From Elysia chlorotica (Eukaryota > Mollusca > Gastropoda > Plakobranchidae), in contig RQTK01000327.1 in the NCBI GenBank assembly GCA_003991915.1, positions 69,046 to 133,045 of the forward strand: DNA of 64,000 nucleotides. Direction: 5' to 3'. The notes under the pieces were generated by a model. The model had not been told where the DNA came from, did not search any database, and was given only the letters and a program-made list of their open reading frames with translations. Below are positions 26,184 through 39,000 of the stretch, one piece after another. Both the position numbers and the translations under genes were made by a program. Every line of letters starts with the position of its first letter. Position 1 is the stretch's first letter.

Positions 26184-26375
26184 ATAGAGATAAGATCTTA
26201 AGTCTGGTGAAATCGAGAAAGAATGTTGGTTTACTTTACATTTTGGCTGCTAACATTCTATAATCAGCATCTTCAAATCATAAGTGCCAACTGTCGAGAA
26301 TAGATCTAGAGAATCTAGATCTAGTTCAAGGATTGAGTAGAATAAAATATAAATTTCTCTGCAATTTTAAACAAA

Positions 26376-26431
26376 TTAATTTTAATGCTTGAATCTAGAT
26401 TTCTAGATCTAGATTCAAGTATTAAAATTAA
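26376..26431. repeat. Near-perfect 56-bp palindrome
   Basis: The 25-base arms 26376-26400 and 26407-26431 are inverted complements with a single mismatch, around a 6-base centre (TTCTAG). It lies about 255 bases upstream of the BCCIP start codon. Confidence 0.85.
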
Positions 26432-26685
26432 TCTATATAGATCTAGATCCATAATAGTGTGTTACTGTGTAAATGACTTTAAAAATTTAAATACTTCATA
26501 ATTCAAGAGGACAAATCTCAATGAATTTGTATTGTAGACCTAATGTGAGGAGAGGTCTTATTGAATTTGTGTTGTATTTTAAACATAATTATTAACTGTA
26601 AAATTTATAAATACATTTTTTAGCAGTTTCAACCATTGATTAAATTTGAAAGTAAAGCTTTTGCTATACTATTTGGCATTTTTCT

Positions 26686-29600
26686 ATGTGCAATATGAGT
26701 AAAAAAGACTATCATAGTTTGGACAATCCACCCCATGATGATCATGAACTTGCATCAGATGATGAGGAAGAAGAAGAGGAAATTGATGAGAATGTTGGAA
26801 AGGTAAGTTACTTAAGAGTGATAGATAATAGTATTACTAGTACTGTTAGCGCAATAGCAGCCATAAGTACAGTTGGTAGTGGTTATAATAATGACAGGTA
26901 TACTGATGACCCTGGTAAGCTAAATGTATTGCAGAATTTCTGAAATCCCTGTCTCTTATTTATATGTATGTTAATTTCTTAAAAATATCTCTTATTTAAA
27001 TTTTTAATGTCATAAATAAAATACCTCCAAGAATCTCTAAAAGCAATTTATAACAAATGAGCATACTACAGATGGTAAATATCAAGCAAAAACAGCTCCT
27101 CAAAACAGTGAAAGAGAGAAAAATTTTATAACGGACATGTAAGAGGGCACAGTTCCTTGCAGAAGTAGATCGTAGAGGGTATGTTGGAAGGCACGAGAGG
27201 TAAAGGAAGGAGGCTGATAATTTCGGTCAAGAATGTGGAGGACATGACTGGAGTGAAAATCGAGTGCTGCAAGATTGCCCTTGACTGAGAAAAATGGGAG
27301 ACCATGGTATCCAACCCCTCGAAAGAGAAGGAACTCTGGCTGACTGAATGACTATAAATAGGAATCCCCTAAAATAAATAAATAAATTCGGCAAAAAATA
27401 GTTTTCAGCGATGCAAATAAAATATATTTATATAAGCTTCTAGTTAAGAAATGAGATAGTCTGGAACCAGAAATCATGGACCTAATCAGTTTGCCCGACA
27501 TCAATTGTTAAGTCTTTTTTGGTTTAGTATTAACCAATGAAATCAATGAATAGTTTTGAGGATTCTCAGCCTCCCTGTCACGTTATGATGGTTATATCAC
27601 TGACGATAGCCTGGATCTCTGAGGAAGGAGCAAGATGCCCTTGCATGGAGACCTTGGGTAATCTTGCGGTGTTTAGTCACCATGTATAAAGACGGTTGGA
27701 CCATTGAAGTAGTGGAAGATGGTGATGGAAGCCTTAGCCATGCTTTGACTGAATCACATAGAAGTGTCAAACGTCGCCCCATGAGTCACAAAGACAGACA
27801 CACACACTGATGTAAAACAGGCGCTGGCTACATTGCATGTTGAACTCATGCCTGTTCTATTCATGTGACTGTGGGCTTGTAATTGCCATTAGCTCATGAT
27901 TTTTACACTGTGCTGAGTTTATTTGGATAGTCGGCTGACACGTAGTGCAACTGTTGGTGCTTCGCTTGAATATCTTTGATCATTACCGCCTTACGTGGCC
28001 TGTGTTCTCAAGCAGACGGTGCGATTCTCAGCAGGTGGCCAAAAATTTGGTCTGATATTTTTATAGAAACTTGATGGGATGAAAATCTAATTTAATTAAT
28101 GTTGGCTTTATAGGGGCGTAAAGATAGCTCAGTCTCCAGTGCTCAGGACTGAGGAGCAGGAGGTCCAAGGTTCAAATCTTTGGTGATACAGGATAGTGAA
28201 ATCAACCAACTTCTCAGCGCAATAGAAATGTAGTTTTATGAACTTGTAAAGAGAAAGAATGGAAAAAAATATCGGCAATAACAGCAGAACACTCAAGTCA
28301 GTTAACCAGTTGAACAGTCATGCCACACCCCTTTTTTTTTTTTATACACCCAGCCACCCTTGCCAGACCCAGGCTAATTTAAAGAGTTGGTCTTTTTTCT
28401 TTTGTTTCTATGCATAACCAAATAAAACTTGCTATGGTGTACTTACAATGCTTATACGTCAGAGGATATTTTCATACAGTCAATTTGGATTATTTGAGAA
28501 TTTGGGATAAAAAGATTTCCTGTCAATCAAAATTCAAATGATCATTATGCAATCAGAAATTTACAGAAAAGAATAAATTCAAATCTCTTATTTTGTGAGA
28601 AAATAAACCATCATTTTCCTGTTAAATGTGTACATGTTGGTTTTATTTATGAAAGCAATCAACTTTGAATAGATTAACTATTTCAGTCTGTCAGATTCAA
28701 ATGAGTTGACTGTATTACAGATGCTTATTTATGCTTCTTGTTGGCATTATTAATACAAAATTATAATTTAATGCTCCTTGTAAGAATATTAAGTAGGCCT
28801 AAATAAATATATAGTTTTTGTATGTGTTGACTAGGTATTTATAACAAAAGAACAGATTGCATAAATTTAAAATTTTTTTATCTTTCATTGTTTTACAGGT
28901 GATAAATGTAGCATTTGATGCGAGACCTCCATGTGACTCAGACTATCATGGTGTGAGGCGACTTTTACAACAGGTGCTAATTGTCATATATACCTTTTTA
29001 AGTGCATAGAGACAGCCTCAAAGAGTAGTGATATGGGCTATATAAATACTGTATATTATTTATTATAATTATTTCTTTCTTGACATTTTAAATAGATGGA
29101 AAAAAAAACATATGTTTTTAATATGTTTTATAAATGAGGGAAGTAACCAAGGAACATAACTAATTGCAAGCAATCAGGTCCTAAAAATATCTTGCCATCA
29201 TGCTAAAAAGGAAATTGCCATTGAGTAGATTATAACTAGATCATAGTTGAGGAGCAATAAACCCTCACCTCTATTGTAAGTCTACATTGAAAACAGATTT
29301 GTTACATTTATAAATAGATTGGCCTGAGCTCATAATACATGCTAATTGTTGCAGTTTGTTCTTCTCTTTTCATATGGGCAGAAAATCCTTTTCCCTCCTT
29401 TCTCTTTTTAATTCTCTGTTGGTAGGTTTTATGTTTCCTCTCTACTAGAAACAAATGCAGTGAAAGTTTATTAAATCCAATGAAACAATATATTGTTGAT
29501 GATTACATTTACAGCACAATTCTTCTCTTTGAAATGTTATTGTTATGCATGTATATCTGGAAATATATTAATATGAATACCAAAATACATAGTTGATTTT

Positions 29601-32600
29601 TTTCCCCAGCTATTTGTAAAGCAGATAAATGATGAATTATCAGAGTTAGCCAATCTGATAGTGGCTCAACAGACAGTTGGGTCTGTTCTAAAGGTAAGAT
29701 ATCTTGGATCTTTTATTATATTTCAAACATTTACAATTTTATGTTTCATTGGTGATATTTGAGACCAATAAATAATCTACACTTGAGCCATCTCAGAGAC
29801 TTGAAGGTCTCAACCAAACATTTATTTATAGTTATCTTTGATAGCGATCCAGGTGGTGCATACAGAGCTAAACTGTGTTTCTTATCAAATGTTATTTCTC
29901 ACAAAAAGGCGTTTTACCCTCTGCTTATTGCAGCAAGACCATGCTGAGACCAGTGATGAAGAGAATAGTGATGACAGTGATGAGGACGATGAGGATGATG
30001 ACGATAATGTTTTTGCTGTGAATACAGTCATTAACATATCTAATGATACAGTGAGTTCTGATAATCTAATAAAGTCATGTGTTCTTTTATTCTGTCTCAT
30101 TTGCATGTGGGAGGACATCTATAGAGGGGAGTAGATTTTGTTTTCTTACTTTATCATATACTGCTTAAGTTGATTTTAATAGTGTGCATATAAGTATCAT
30201 TTTAGGGTCTAGAACCTGTTTGTCATCTTATAATACTGTAAAAACTTGTCGTTTCCTCATACAGTAATCAATGTCCTTGTATTGTTGTCTTCATCAGTAT
30301 ATAACAACATTGGTCAGTCTATCAGAGGGATTCTTTGTTTACCCTTTATATCGACCTTAGTCTCAACGAATAGAAACATAACAAAATACCATACTCATAT
30401 ACTGATTCAGATTTCCAGATAGAATTGATTACCACCACATAGCTGCCAACCAGTAAGTATGATATGTATTTAGTACGTATTTTGAGGAAGGAATGGTTGA
30501 GACATTGACTCTAGTGTCAATATTGTTTCAGTACTCATAGTGATTGGTAGCTGCTGGGAGGGAAATTGTTGGGTCATGCCATGGCTCAGCTTTAAGCAGA
30601 TTGATGCCTTTCCCTAAAAGAAACACAGATAGACAGAGGCACACACACATAGAGAGATAGCGAAAGTATAGAAAATAAACAATTAATGCAAAGATATTAC
30701 TAAACGTCAAAGCAAGAAAAATGAATGAAGGCCCACTATATAACCGTGAGACAAAACATTGAGGCTGAGAGAGAGAGGGGGGGTGGGGGCATCGGACTTA
30801 GATCTTTAGTCTATTTTAACATATAAAGTTTGGCATGTCACTTCACTGCCTTCACATTCTGCACCTTACTGGCTAAACACACCCAGACTTAGTCCTGCAG
30901 GATGCCACTGACCTACCATTTTTCCTCTTTTTTTCTACCATACGAGAAACTTGTGAATGGGTAGACAGGCTCTTAGTCTTAAAATATCATCAAATGAAAG
31001 CTATTCACAGTTTGGTGGATAATCAGCCTCCCAGTCAAGTTATATCACCGATGGTGGCCTGAATCTCTGAGAAAGGGCTGAGGAAAGAACAAAATACCTC
31101 CTGTAAAGATCATCGGTCACCAGGTAGCGAGCACCACCGAGACACAAAGACAAACACACACACACACACACTGATATAAAACAGGCGCTAACCACATTGG
31201 ATGTTGAACTTCATTCTGTTCTATTCGTTGTGGGCTTACACTGTAGGGGCCAAAATATAGCTGTCAGTACTTGGGACTGAGCAGTCCAAGGTTTCAATCT
31301 TTGATGTCGCCGGTCTTTTCCTACCCACCCCCTTTTTTCCCTCTCTTTCCACCCATCTCTTTAGGAAACCTATGGGACGATTCATAAATTTGAAGATTGC
31401 ATTTTTTAGCAATATAAGGTGCCAAATATTTCTATGTTATGTAGACCAACAATGGGCCCAAGCAGTAACAAGCAAAAACAGTCTGGTAGTAAATTGAACC
31501 TCAAACCTAATGTTAGGAAGTTTGCTTTATGGACTAACATTTTCGAGCTTTCTAAAATTGGTGTTTGCTTTTGTATGGTTGATTTTTTGTTTTGCCAACC
31601 CACACATAAATGACTATTACAGTATATAAAACACTTTGTCTGCATATTAATTGTAAATCCCTTCACATTTCTATATTCATCAACAGAGTTTGTCTTGCAT
31701 TGAACGAATCATCTCACTGTTGAAAACAACTTGTCAAGATAATCATAAAAGTGAACCATCTCGCATGGCAAAGTTACTAGATGATACTTCAAAGCAGATT
31801 GGCCTCTTGATTAGCGAGAGGTTTATCAACATACCACCACAAGTGGCTTTGCCTTCCTACAAATCCTTAAAGTATGTTATCAATTTTGTAGAAATTTTAA
31901 TTCTTAATATAAATCCTGTTGTTTTTATTTGTTTCCTTTTTTTTTTTTTTTTTTTGTTCCAAGCTTTTCTTTAGCTTGCAAGGCTCCCTTTTACCATTTC
32001 TGTAAATTTTTTTGCGAATTTGCTTAGAGAAAAAAAAACAATATAAGTTATACTATAGACTAGTCTACCTAGTCCTTTAGGTCTGGACCTATAGGGACAT
32101 GATAATTTGTATATATAACCATCAAGATAGTTCTTGAAGATATTTATTTTAGTCATCCTAAACTTTAGTCATGAATCTTTGTAAAAGGTATTGATGTTTT
32201 TTTTTTGTTTTTTTTAAAGACATCAAGTTAATTAACTTCTTGTACAGTTTTTAAGGAGTCTCACTAAAATATTGTGATTCTGATATAATTTTCATTCAAA
32301 GTTCAACAGAAACAACTCTTAATAAAAGCTTGCCATTACTTTACGTCTGTAGCAAGCGAAGTAAAGGTTTTTTAATGTAAGAGATTTGTTTTATCTGTGG
32401 AAATGTTTTTACATGGTTTTTATTTCAAATTAAAGGAACAGATACGTTAAACTTAAATATTTCTTCACAGAGATGACATTGAAAGAGCTGTAAAGAAGAA
32501 GAGGAAATTCAACTTCACACATTTGGTGCTTATCAGCAAGACATACAGGGCAAAAGGAGACGGGCAAATGGGAAATGAGCTTTTTTATTCTAATGCAGAA

Positions 32601-34805
32601 GAGCAACTCTTTAGTGATGTATGTATTTAACGTATATTATTAATATTTTCAGGATATTTTTATTTTGACCTCTTCTAGGTATGCTAAATTTGTAGATGCT
32701 GTTTTCAAATTGAACATATTTGTTTCCACAGGCCTATTTCTTCCATGATGTGTAACCTTTATTTTTTTTAAAATTATGTTTACATCTATTCATGCAGGCA
32801 CAATACTGGGTAGTTTGTTTTTTTCCAGATCTCATCTTAATTATAATCAACACTGCTTTCAGTTTGATACAAAACATAATAAAACAGTAACTATGGAATA
32901 TTTTTTAAAAGACATATACAAAGTAAAATGTATATTAATCTTGAGTGCTTTGCCCAAGACGAGAGTATTTAAATGGAAGGGTCGCTTATTTTGAAATCAT
33001 GTGTTTATTGGGTACAATAATCTCTTTATCTAGTTCATAAAATTTGCAATTGCTATCTTGGATAATTGTAAAAATAAAGTACCCAAAACTCAAATCTATT
33101 ATTAATTGCTTTATTCCGATTAACTATTAGGCGGAATCTTTAATTGGATCTACTTTTCTATTGTATATCTAATTTATGAAAAATTATAAATAATTATGTG
33201 TGAATGCGCCATGAGGTGTGCCGAAACGGTAAAATTAAACCATAGACAACTAAAATATTACTAAAACAACACAGAAGTCATTATAAGTGATATAAATTTA
33301 AATTTCAGACGTAAGTTACGTCCGACTTTTAGGCCTATCCCTCACATGAATACATCCCTCGGTTACAGCATCAGATTGTTTGCGCTGGTAAAAACTAATT
33401 AGATATGAGTAATCATGTTTTCATCTTTAGCATAGTAATTACATTTTAGTTGCCTTCGCTGAATGTTTTATAGCATTGAATCTTTTCACTAATTTATATT
33501 TAAACTTGTATTGACACAGATGTGCGAGTTCAGCTTCACGTATTCAGTTGCAGACCAGAGAGATGGGCTGTCAGATGGACAGAGAGAGAGAGAGACACAC
33601 ACACAAAGGTATTGATGGATTGAGAAGTTTCTTCTATTTTCTAGTCACTCTAAAGTGAATTGGTAGCCACACTCACTGGTTTAATTGGTTTGAAGTTAAC
33701 CACAAGGGAAGGGGTATTGAATTTCTGAAAAAGAACTTTGGTGCCAATTCAAAATATATGTAACAAAATCTGTTCAATTTGTAATGCAAAATTTGCATCA
33801 ATGCTAATGTATTATTTTACGGATTGTAGATACACTGGGTAATAATTTGGGTGATATCATGGAAAATACTTTTTATGGCACTTTATTGCCAATAGAGTCC
33901 ATCTAATAGACTATTGGGATTTTAGCATATAATGATACCAATTACAGGCCTTTCTCTATCTGTTCTTTGAGCTATGGATTATATTATTAATTATATGATA
34001 TCTGGAGCTGTATTCATGAGCTGTCGTAAACTAGGCCTATAAAACTGATGTAGTTAGTACTAAATTTTTTACGTAGACTAAGTCGGTATTCGTGACAAAT
34101 GTTTGTCATAGACTAGCTACGTCTAAAAAAAGGAGGGAAATTCTGAAAATGTAGACGCTTTTTTTGAAAATTGGAAGAAGTTCATTAAAACATAAAAATA
34201 AAGTACTCTTTTATTAATTATTTTATTCCGATGAACTATTAGGCGGAATCTTTAATTTGATCTACTTTTCTATTGTATATCTAAATTATGACAAATTATA
34301 AGTACGTGTGAATGCGCCATGAGGTGTGCCGAAACGGTAAAATTAAACCATAAACAACTAAAATATTACTAAAACAACACAGAAGTCATTATAAGTGATA
34401 TAAATTTAAATTTCAGACGTAAGTTGCGTCCGACTTTAGGCCTATGCCCTCACATGAATACATCCCTTGGTTACATCATCAAATTGTTTGCGCCAGTAAA
34501 AACTAATTAGATACCAGTAATCATGTTTTCATCTTTAACATATTAAGTAATTACATTTTAGTTGCCTTCGCTGAATGTTTTATAGCATTGAATCTTTTGA
34601 CTAATTTATATTTAAACTTGTATTGACACAGATGTGCGAGTTCAGCTTCACGTATTCAGTTGCAGACCAGAGAGATGGGCTGTCAGATGGACAGTGGGAT
34701 GATGAAGGAGGAGACTTTGAGTCACTGCGAACTGTGATGGTGTTTGATGCAAGCGCTCTAGGCCATATGATAGACAAGCTTCAATCAGAAATTCCAGCTA
34801 CATAG
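26686..34805 (+). CDS. BCCIP: BCCIP (BRCA2 and CDKN1A-interacting protein), complete
   Basis: BCCIP (yeast homologue Bcp1) is a nuclear protein linked to BRCA2, p21 and ribosomal large-subunit biogenesis. Exons are 26686-26802, 28899-28973, 29610-29693, 29934-30050, 31687-31871, 32471-32618 and 34632-34805 (TAG). All have GT/AG borders and phases agree, giving 299 residues (human about 314-322). Order seen: an acidic N-terminus (ELASDDEEEEEEIDE, residues 20-35), VINVAFDARPPCDSDYHGVR (40-59), a second acidic block in exon 4, GLLISERFINIPPQVALP (the most conserved family stretch), NFTHLVLISKTY, and the C-terminal LRTVMVFDAS..HMIDKL. There are two in-frame start codons, 26686 and 26695, and either could be used. 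Intron 1 holds a composite repeat copy, and a partial copy of the last exon lies at 33520. Confidence 0.95.
27520..28190 (+). repeat. Composite dispersed repeat with tRNA-like segment, copy 2
   Basis: 5'-truncated relative of 20998-21955, sharing the ATATCACTGA..ATAGCCTG, AAGACGGTTGGACCATTGAA and GCGCTGGCTACATTGCATGT blocks. Its tRNA-like part (28112-28185) is the best preserved of the three: AGATAGCTCAGTCTCCAGTG (A box) and CCAAGGTTCAAATC (B box). In BCCIP intron 1. Confidence 0.8.
30810..31438 (+). repeat. Composite dispersed repeat with tRNA-like segment, copy 3
   Basis: Third member of the family. It starts near ACATATAAAGTTTGGC like copy 1 and ends with TTTGAAGATTGCATTTTTTA..AATATAAGGTGCCA, matching the 3' end of copy 1 near 21910-21955. 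It has internal deletions relative to copy 1. The tRNA-like part at 31246-31305 is decayed. In BCCIP intron 4. Confidence 0.75.
33070..33582 (+). repeat. Duplicated segment with partial BCCIP last exon, copy A
   Basis: Matches 34194-34694 almost throughout (for example GAATGCGCCATGAGGTGTGC and ATATAAATTTAAATTTCAGA), with small differences and short indels. It contains the intron end, the acceptor and the first 63 bases of the terminal BCCIP exon, then breaks off into (AG)n(AC)n. Confidence 0.93.
33520..33615 (+). other. BCCIP: Candidate alternative terminal exon of BCCIP
   Basis: It has the same acceptor (TTGACACAG) and the same first 21 codons (MCEFSFTYSVADQ.. to SDGQ) as the true last exon, then reads RERETHTQRY and stops at 33613-33615. 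Entry phase 0 fits exon 6. It lies upstream of the true last exon, so splicing could reach it first. The product would lack the conserved LRTVM..DKL tail. A donor-like AAAG/GTATTG at 33605-33612 also exists, but inclusion before the true exon would duplicate sequence. Whether it is used cannot be told from sequence. Confidence 0.5.
34194..34694 (+). repeat. Duplicated segment with BCCIP last exon, copy B
   Basis: Partner of 33070-33582. Here the exon continues uninterrupted to the conserved BCCIP C-terminus, so this is the functional location. Confidence 0.93.
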
Positions 34806-36066
34806 GATATATACATAAATTTTTGCTTATTTTAAGTTACCTAAGTGTAAAAATGTTCACATTATGCCTTTGCACTTGTTTATCACAGCTCACTTTCTAG
34901 CCTTATTGTAGCACTTGCAGCACATCAATGCAAGTTTCCCAGGCATGAACTAAGACAAATGGATATTTTGATTCAAACATACATGGTTGCCATAAGGTCC
35001 TAATTAGAAATCGGGTCTTGTGTATTAATAATATTTCATTATTTGGTCCTGGAGATTTTGTTTTTATATAATGTATTAAAACTACATTTAAATCTTTCAC
35101 TGAGTTTTCACACAATAGTATACACAGGTTTCATATGAAAATACATTTGTTCTCATTTATCAATTCTTCAGTTGGAAAAGCTTTTCCTGGGCTGTGTCAC
35201 TGTCAGTGAATTTTATGAACGTTTGTAATATTAACTTCAATGACTTTGACTTGGAGTTCTTCTTCTCTGTTTGGCTGTTCCAGTATTTCTTTGTTAAGTT
35301 CTTTTTTATTACATTACTTCACACTCCTGATACACGGACATGTGTGCCCCAAAGCCTTGCATAAAAGTTCAAAAGTCTAAAGGAGCATAAGCAATAGGGA
35401 TTTTCAAGATGCAATTGTTAGTCCTATTCACAGACAGCACAAATCTGTTTTACAGTAGACATATTTTCTAGCCTCATAGTTACTGAGTGTTTGTCACTTT
35501 TTGTTAGTGTACACCAGTCTTTAAGGCTTCTACACACCTACTGCTCAGTTTTAGAGATCTCTATAATATCCTGGCATTCTATCAGCACTTATGTGTAAAC
35601 AGGATAAAGCATGATTTGTTCTTTTTTTATTATTTTTATTGTATAATGCCCATAAAGGGTAAACTGAAACCTTATAATTGAATGGGGGTTTAAAAGAAAA
35701 AAAGAAAGAAACTAGATATATGGCTGTTTGGTAGAAATGCAGGTGATTTTGGAATGTTTTACTCTTTGGCAATCACAAGTAGTAGTAGTACATTTTATTC
35801 ATAAAAAAGTTATGTCTGGGATTTTATTTTCTATTTGTGTGTACAGTTAATCTTATTTTAGTGTTAGTTTTATGACACTTTTACCTAGTTTGCAGTGGAT
35901 GAAATCTATTTCAAAATAACTAATTTTTTTTTATTGCGTTTTAGAGAAATGTGTTTTTTGGGGTTGTTGTTTTTTTAGGCTGTTTAAATTTTAGTGCTAA
36001 AACATGGTTTTACTCTGCTGTGGCTGAGGTCGAGTTGTCAAGAGGCAAATGTATTACTATGATATG

Positions 36067-36072
36067 AATAAA
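36067..36072 (+). promoter_or_regulatory. Probable BCCIP polyadenylation signal
   Basis: AATAAA 1.26 kb downstream of the BCCIP stop codon, followed by a T/G-rich stretch (GAGTCTGGTTCTTCTTTAT). It is the first canonical hexamer I noticed on this strand after the stop. Confidence 0.5.
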
Positions 36073-39000
36073 TTAGACTTGTTATCATGAAATAGCCCTT
36101 GAGTCTGGTTCTTCTTTATATACAATAGTCTAAAAACATGCTTGTTTTTATTTTATACACATGATAGAAGTTTGATTGCAATTTGGTTTTGCTCAATTTG
36201 AATTTAATTCCAGAACAATACATGTACTTGCTTTTTAACTAAAAAGCAGACAGATGGGCAGAAATAAAAATTCAAATGCAATAAATGGACAGGCAGCGCA
36301 TTTTCACTTTTAAATAGCACAGTACCAAGTCGGACTCAACCAACTTGCTCATTTATTTTTATTAGTTTGCTGAATGCAAGATTCATTGGAGCCATGTGTG
36401 GTTCAGTGGTGCCAATACAGTACCTCTCTTTAATAGTCTAAAATAAAATAGTGTTGAGACAATCAGACTTCCCAACCCTCTACCTACAACATTCTCTTTG
36501 CCTCTTTCCCAACAGCACACACATACATGAAAATGGCATACCATGCTTTAAACTGGCAGCTTTATCTCATCAATATAATGCTAGACGATTGGCAGTCGGC
36601 TGACACTCCTTTTCCCCACATCCCCTTGCTGCTCATCATTTTGCACTACGTGACCCACACCTTTTAGGGTAAACAATACTCCAGATCAGTATTGGTTTGT
36701 GGGAGAAGTGTTCTTTAACCTTAGCCAAGATCTTTGTTGGTCTAACTTCAAACTAGCCTTTGTGTTTGGTATGCAACTTTGTAAGCTTGGAGACACTTTT
36801 GGATTGTTGGATCAAGGGATGGTATATGTATAAGACATGGTAAGTTCATCGGATCAAAGGTAGTCTACTAAAGTCAAAGAAGAGAAAAAATCTGTTGGGG
36901 GGGGGGTATCATTTTTTTTAATTTAAAACAGCTGTGTACTGATACTCAAGCTTTTGTTCTATGCACATAGTTTTAAAGTAATATTTGTTAATTATTTCAC
37001 CTAAAAAAAGTTAATACAGTCAGTTACTGTAATTATTCAGAGCACTATTTTGGCCATCATCTTGTCATCCTCATTTCTGTAACCAGCGCGAAAATAATAC
37101 CTTCAACAAGCTCACTAAAGACACAAGTCCTTAGTTGAAACTTAAGGCAGGGAGCGCCGATTCCCAGACAGGCTGTGACGTGATACCAATTTTGGGTCAC
37201 TATGGCTATTTTTAGATTTTTTTTCATTATCCCTGAAAACAAAACTGTAATGATAAAGATAGGTTGAAATGGAAAAATGTTGCAAAAAATGACTTTGAAA
37301 GCACCTATGTACACCCCGAAATTACGTTTTTTTCCCTCAAATGTATTGTTTTTACACATTTTTAGGAGACTATTACCTTATTGTAATGTTATATAACCTT
37401 TTAATGTTGCATACTGTTGGAAAGCTTATTTCATTTTCTCCCTCAATCTTCTAATTTATTCGAACCAACATTTTTGTATAGCAAAGACAAGCATAAATAA
37501 GAAAATAATGTTGGATTTCGATTTCCTAATTTTCAAACGCGTTTTTCTCAAAACTACTTTTTAGGTGTTTTTTTTTAATCTCCTCTTCTATTTTTTATCC
37601 GATTATCTTGAAACTTTCACACAATCTTTCTTTTACCATCTGCTACAACTGCTATTGATTAGAATTCCCAAAAATTAGTAAGAATTTGAGTTATTCCCCT
37701 TTTTTGATATTTTGGCAAGAATAACTGAAACAAAAGAAAAACGGCCATATTTTTTTACTAAGATATTTATCAAAAATCAAATCAATATGAATTGTAGGGA
37801 AGATATATATCTAACGTTTAGCCAAGTTAGAAAATTATTGACCTAATGGCTAAAAAGTTTTAGCGATTTGAAAATTAGCAATAATATTCAAGATGGCCGC
37901 CTTTGCATGACAACCTTGTGATTTTTTAGAAAAAAAACCTCTTGCTACCTCTAATTAGGACATAGGCAATCTAATAATGACACTTTTGGAAAGGTCTGTT
38001 ATAAAACATGTAAAACTGGTCCTAATTGGCCTCCTTAAAGGATCTTTATCGATATCTGTAATGATTTTCATCTGACACTTCTCAGGGCTACACTGATCAC
38101 TTTCGTTTTCTATAGGGTCATGGTTGCATTTATTATGGTGCCTTAATGTTTATGGGAAGTTTTGTGAAAACGTATTCTGAAACCCTAACCAGACCAAGTA
38201 CATGTCATATTATGTATCCTTTCTGCCTGATTACCTTTTGTTGACAGACAAACTAAATTCACCCAGTTTTGGATAGTGCCTGTAGGGAGTGTTATTTCAC
38301 AAAGAGTTTTGTAACCTAGAAAATAACAATCTAACAATCATTTGTCATTTTATTTCTCAGTTGCAGTAAGGCTCGTAGTAATGAGTTACCATTTAACAAG
38401 ACTGAAACCAAACTATGATTTAATGGAGGCATATAGTGTTTATCTGTACAGTAGAGAATTAATGATATCACTTATTTTTGGCTTCAGTCATAAAAATTAT
38501 GTTATGCATTTCAATACATTATAAAACCCGACAAGAATAATTGAGCAAGACTGATGCATAAATCTCAAAATCACAACATAAAAATATCTTTATTCTTGCA
38601 CATGCTCTTTTTATCATAGAGTATGGAAATTCATTACTACAGTATCAAAAAGAAACACTGGACAGGAGGCTAAAAACTGCTGGCAATTCATTCAACATTT
38701 TATATACAACTTATCTATCTGTACACAAACATTTTTTTACAATGTAAAGCACATTAATTATGGTATATATTGGTCAATAGCAATAACATTGATGTCAACT
38801 TTGTGTACAGAAAATTTGGTTCAATTTCTAAATAAATAAGCGGGTGGCAAACAATGGATGTCAAGATACTTTTTACACAGCAAATTTATTAAAATATTTC
38901 TCCAGTAAAAGCTTTTGGAGCATTCAGAGTACTTCGTCATGTTATGAATAAGTTTTACCTGATTTAATTCATGCAAAAATATTTTATGTGAGTTAAAAGG

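Larger units (their letters stand above)
20646..26685. other. Divergent spacer between SKIC3 and BCCIP, mostly repeats
   Basis: No coding exon of a recognised gene. It must hold the promoters and non-coding first exons of both flanking genes: SKIC3 has a splice acceptor just 5' of its start codon, and BCCIP has a possible acceptor (TTTTTTAGCAG) near 26627. I cannot place the transcription starts. The spacer contains the composite repeat at 20998, tRNA-like sequence at 23944, TTTTCACCC modules at 23495-25050, the AGATCT-rich zone at 25930-26460 and the palindrome at 26376. Confidence 0.6.

Noticed and set aside
29759-30134. Longer open frames around BCCIP exon 4
   Set aside because: They run on into introns; the exon borders at 29934 and 30050 have good splice sites and restore the BCCIP frame.
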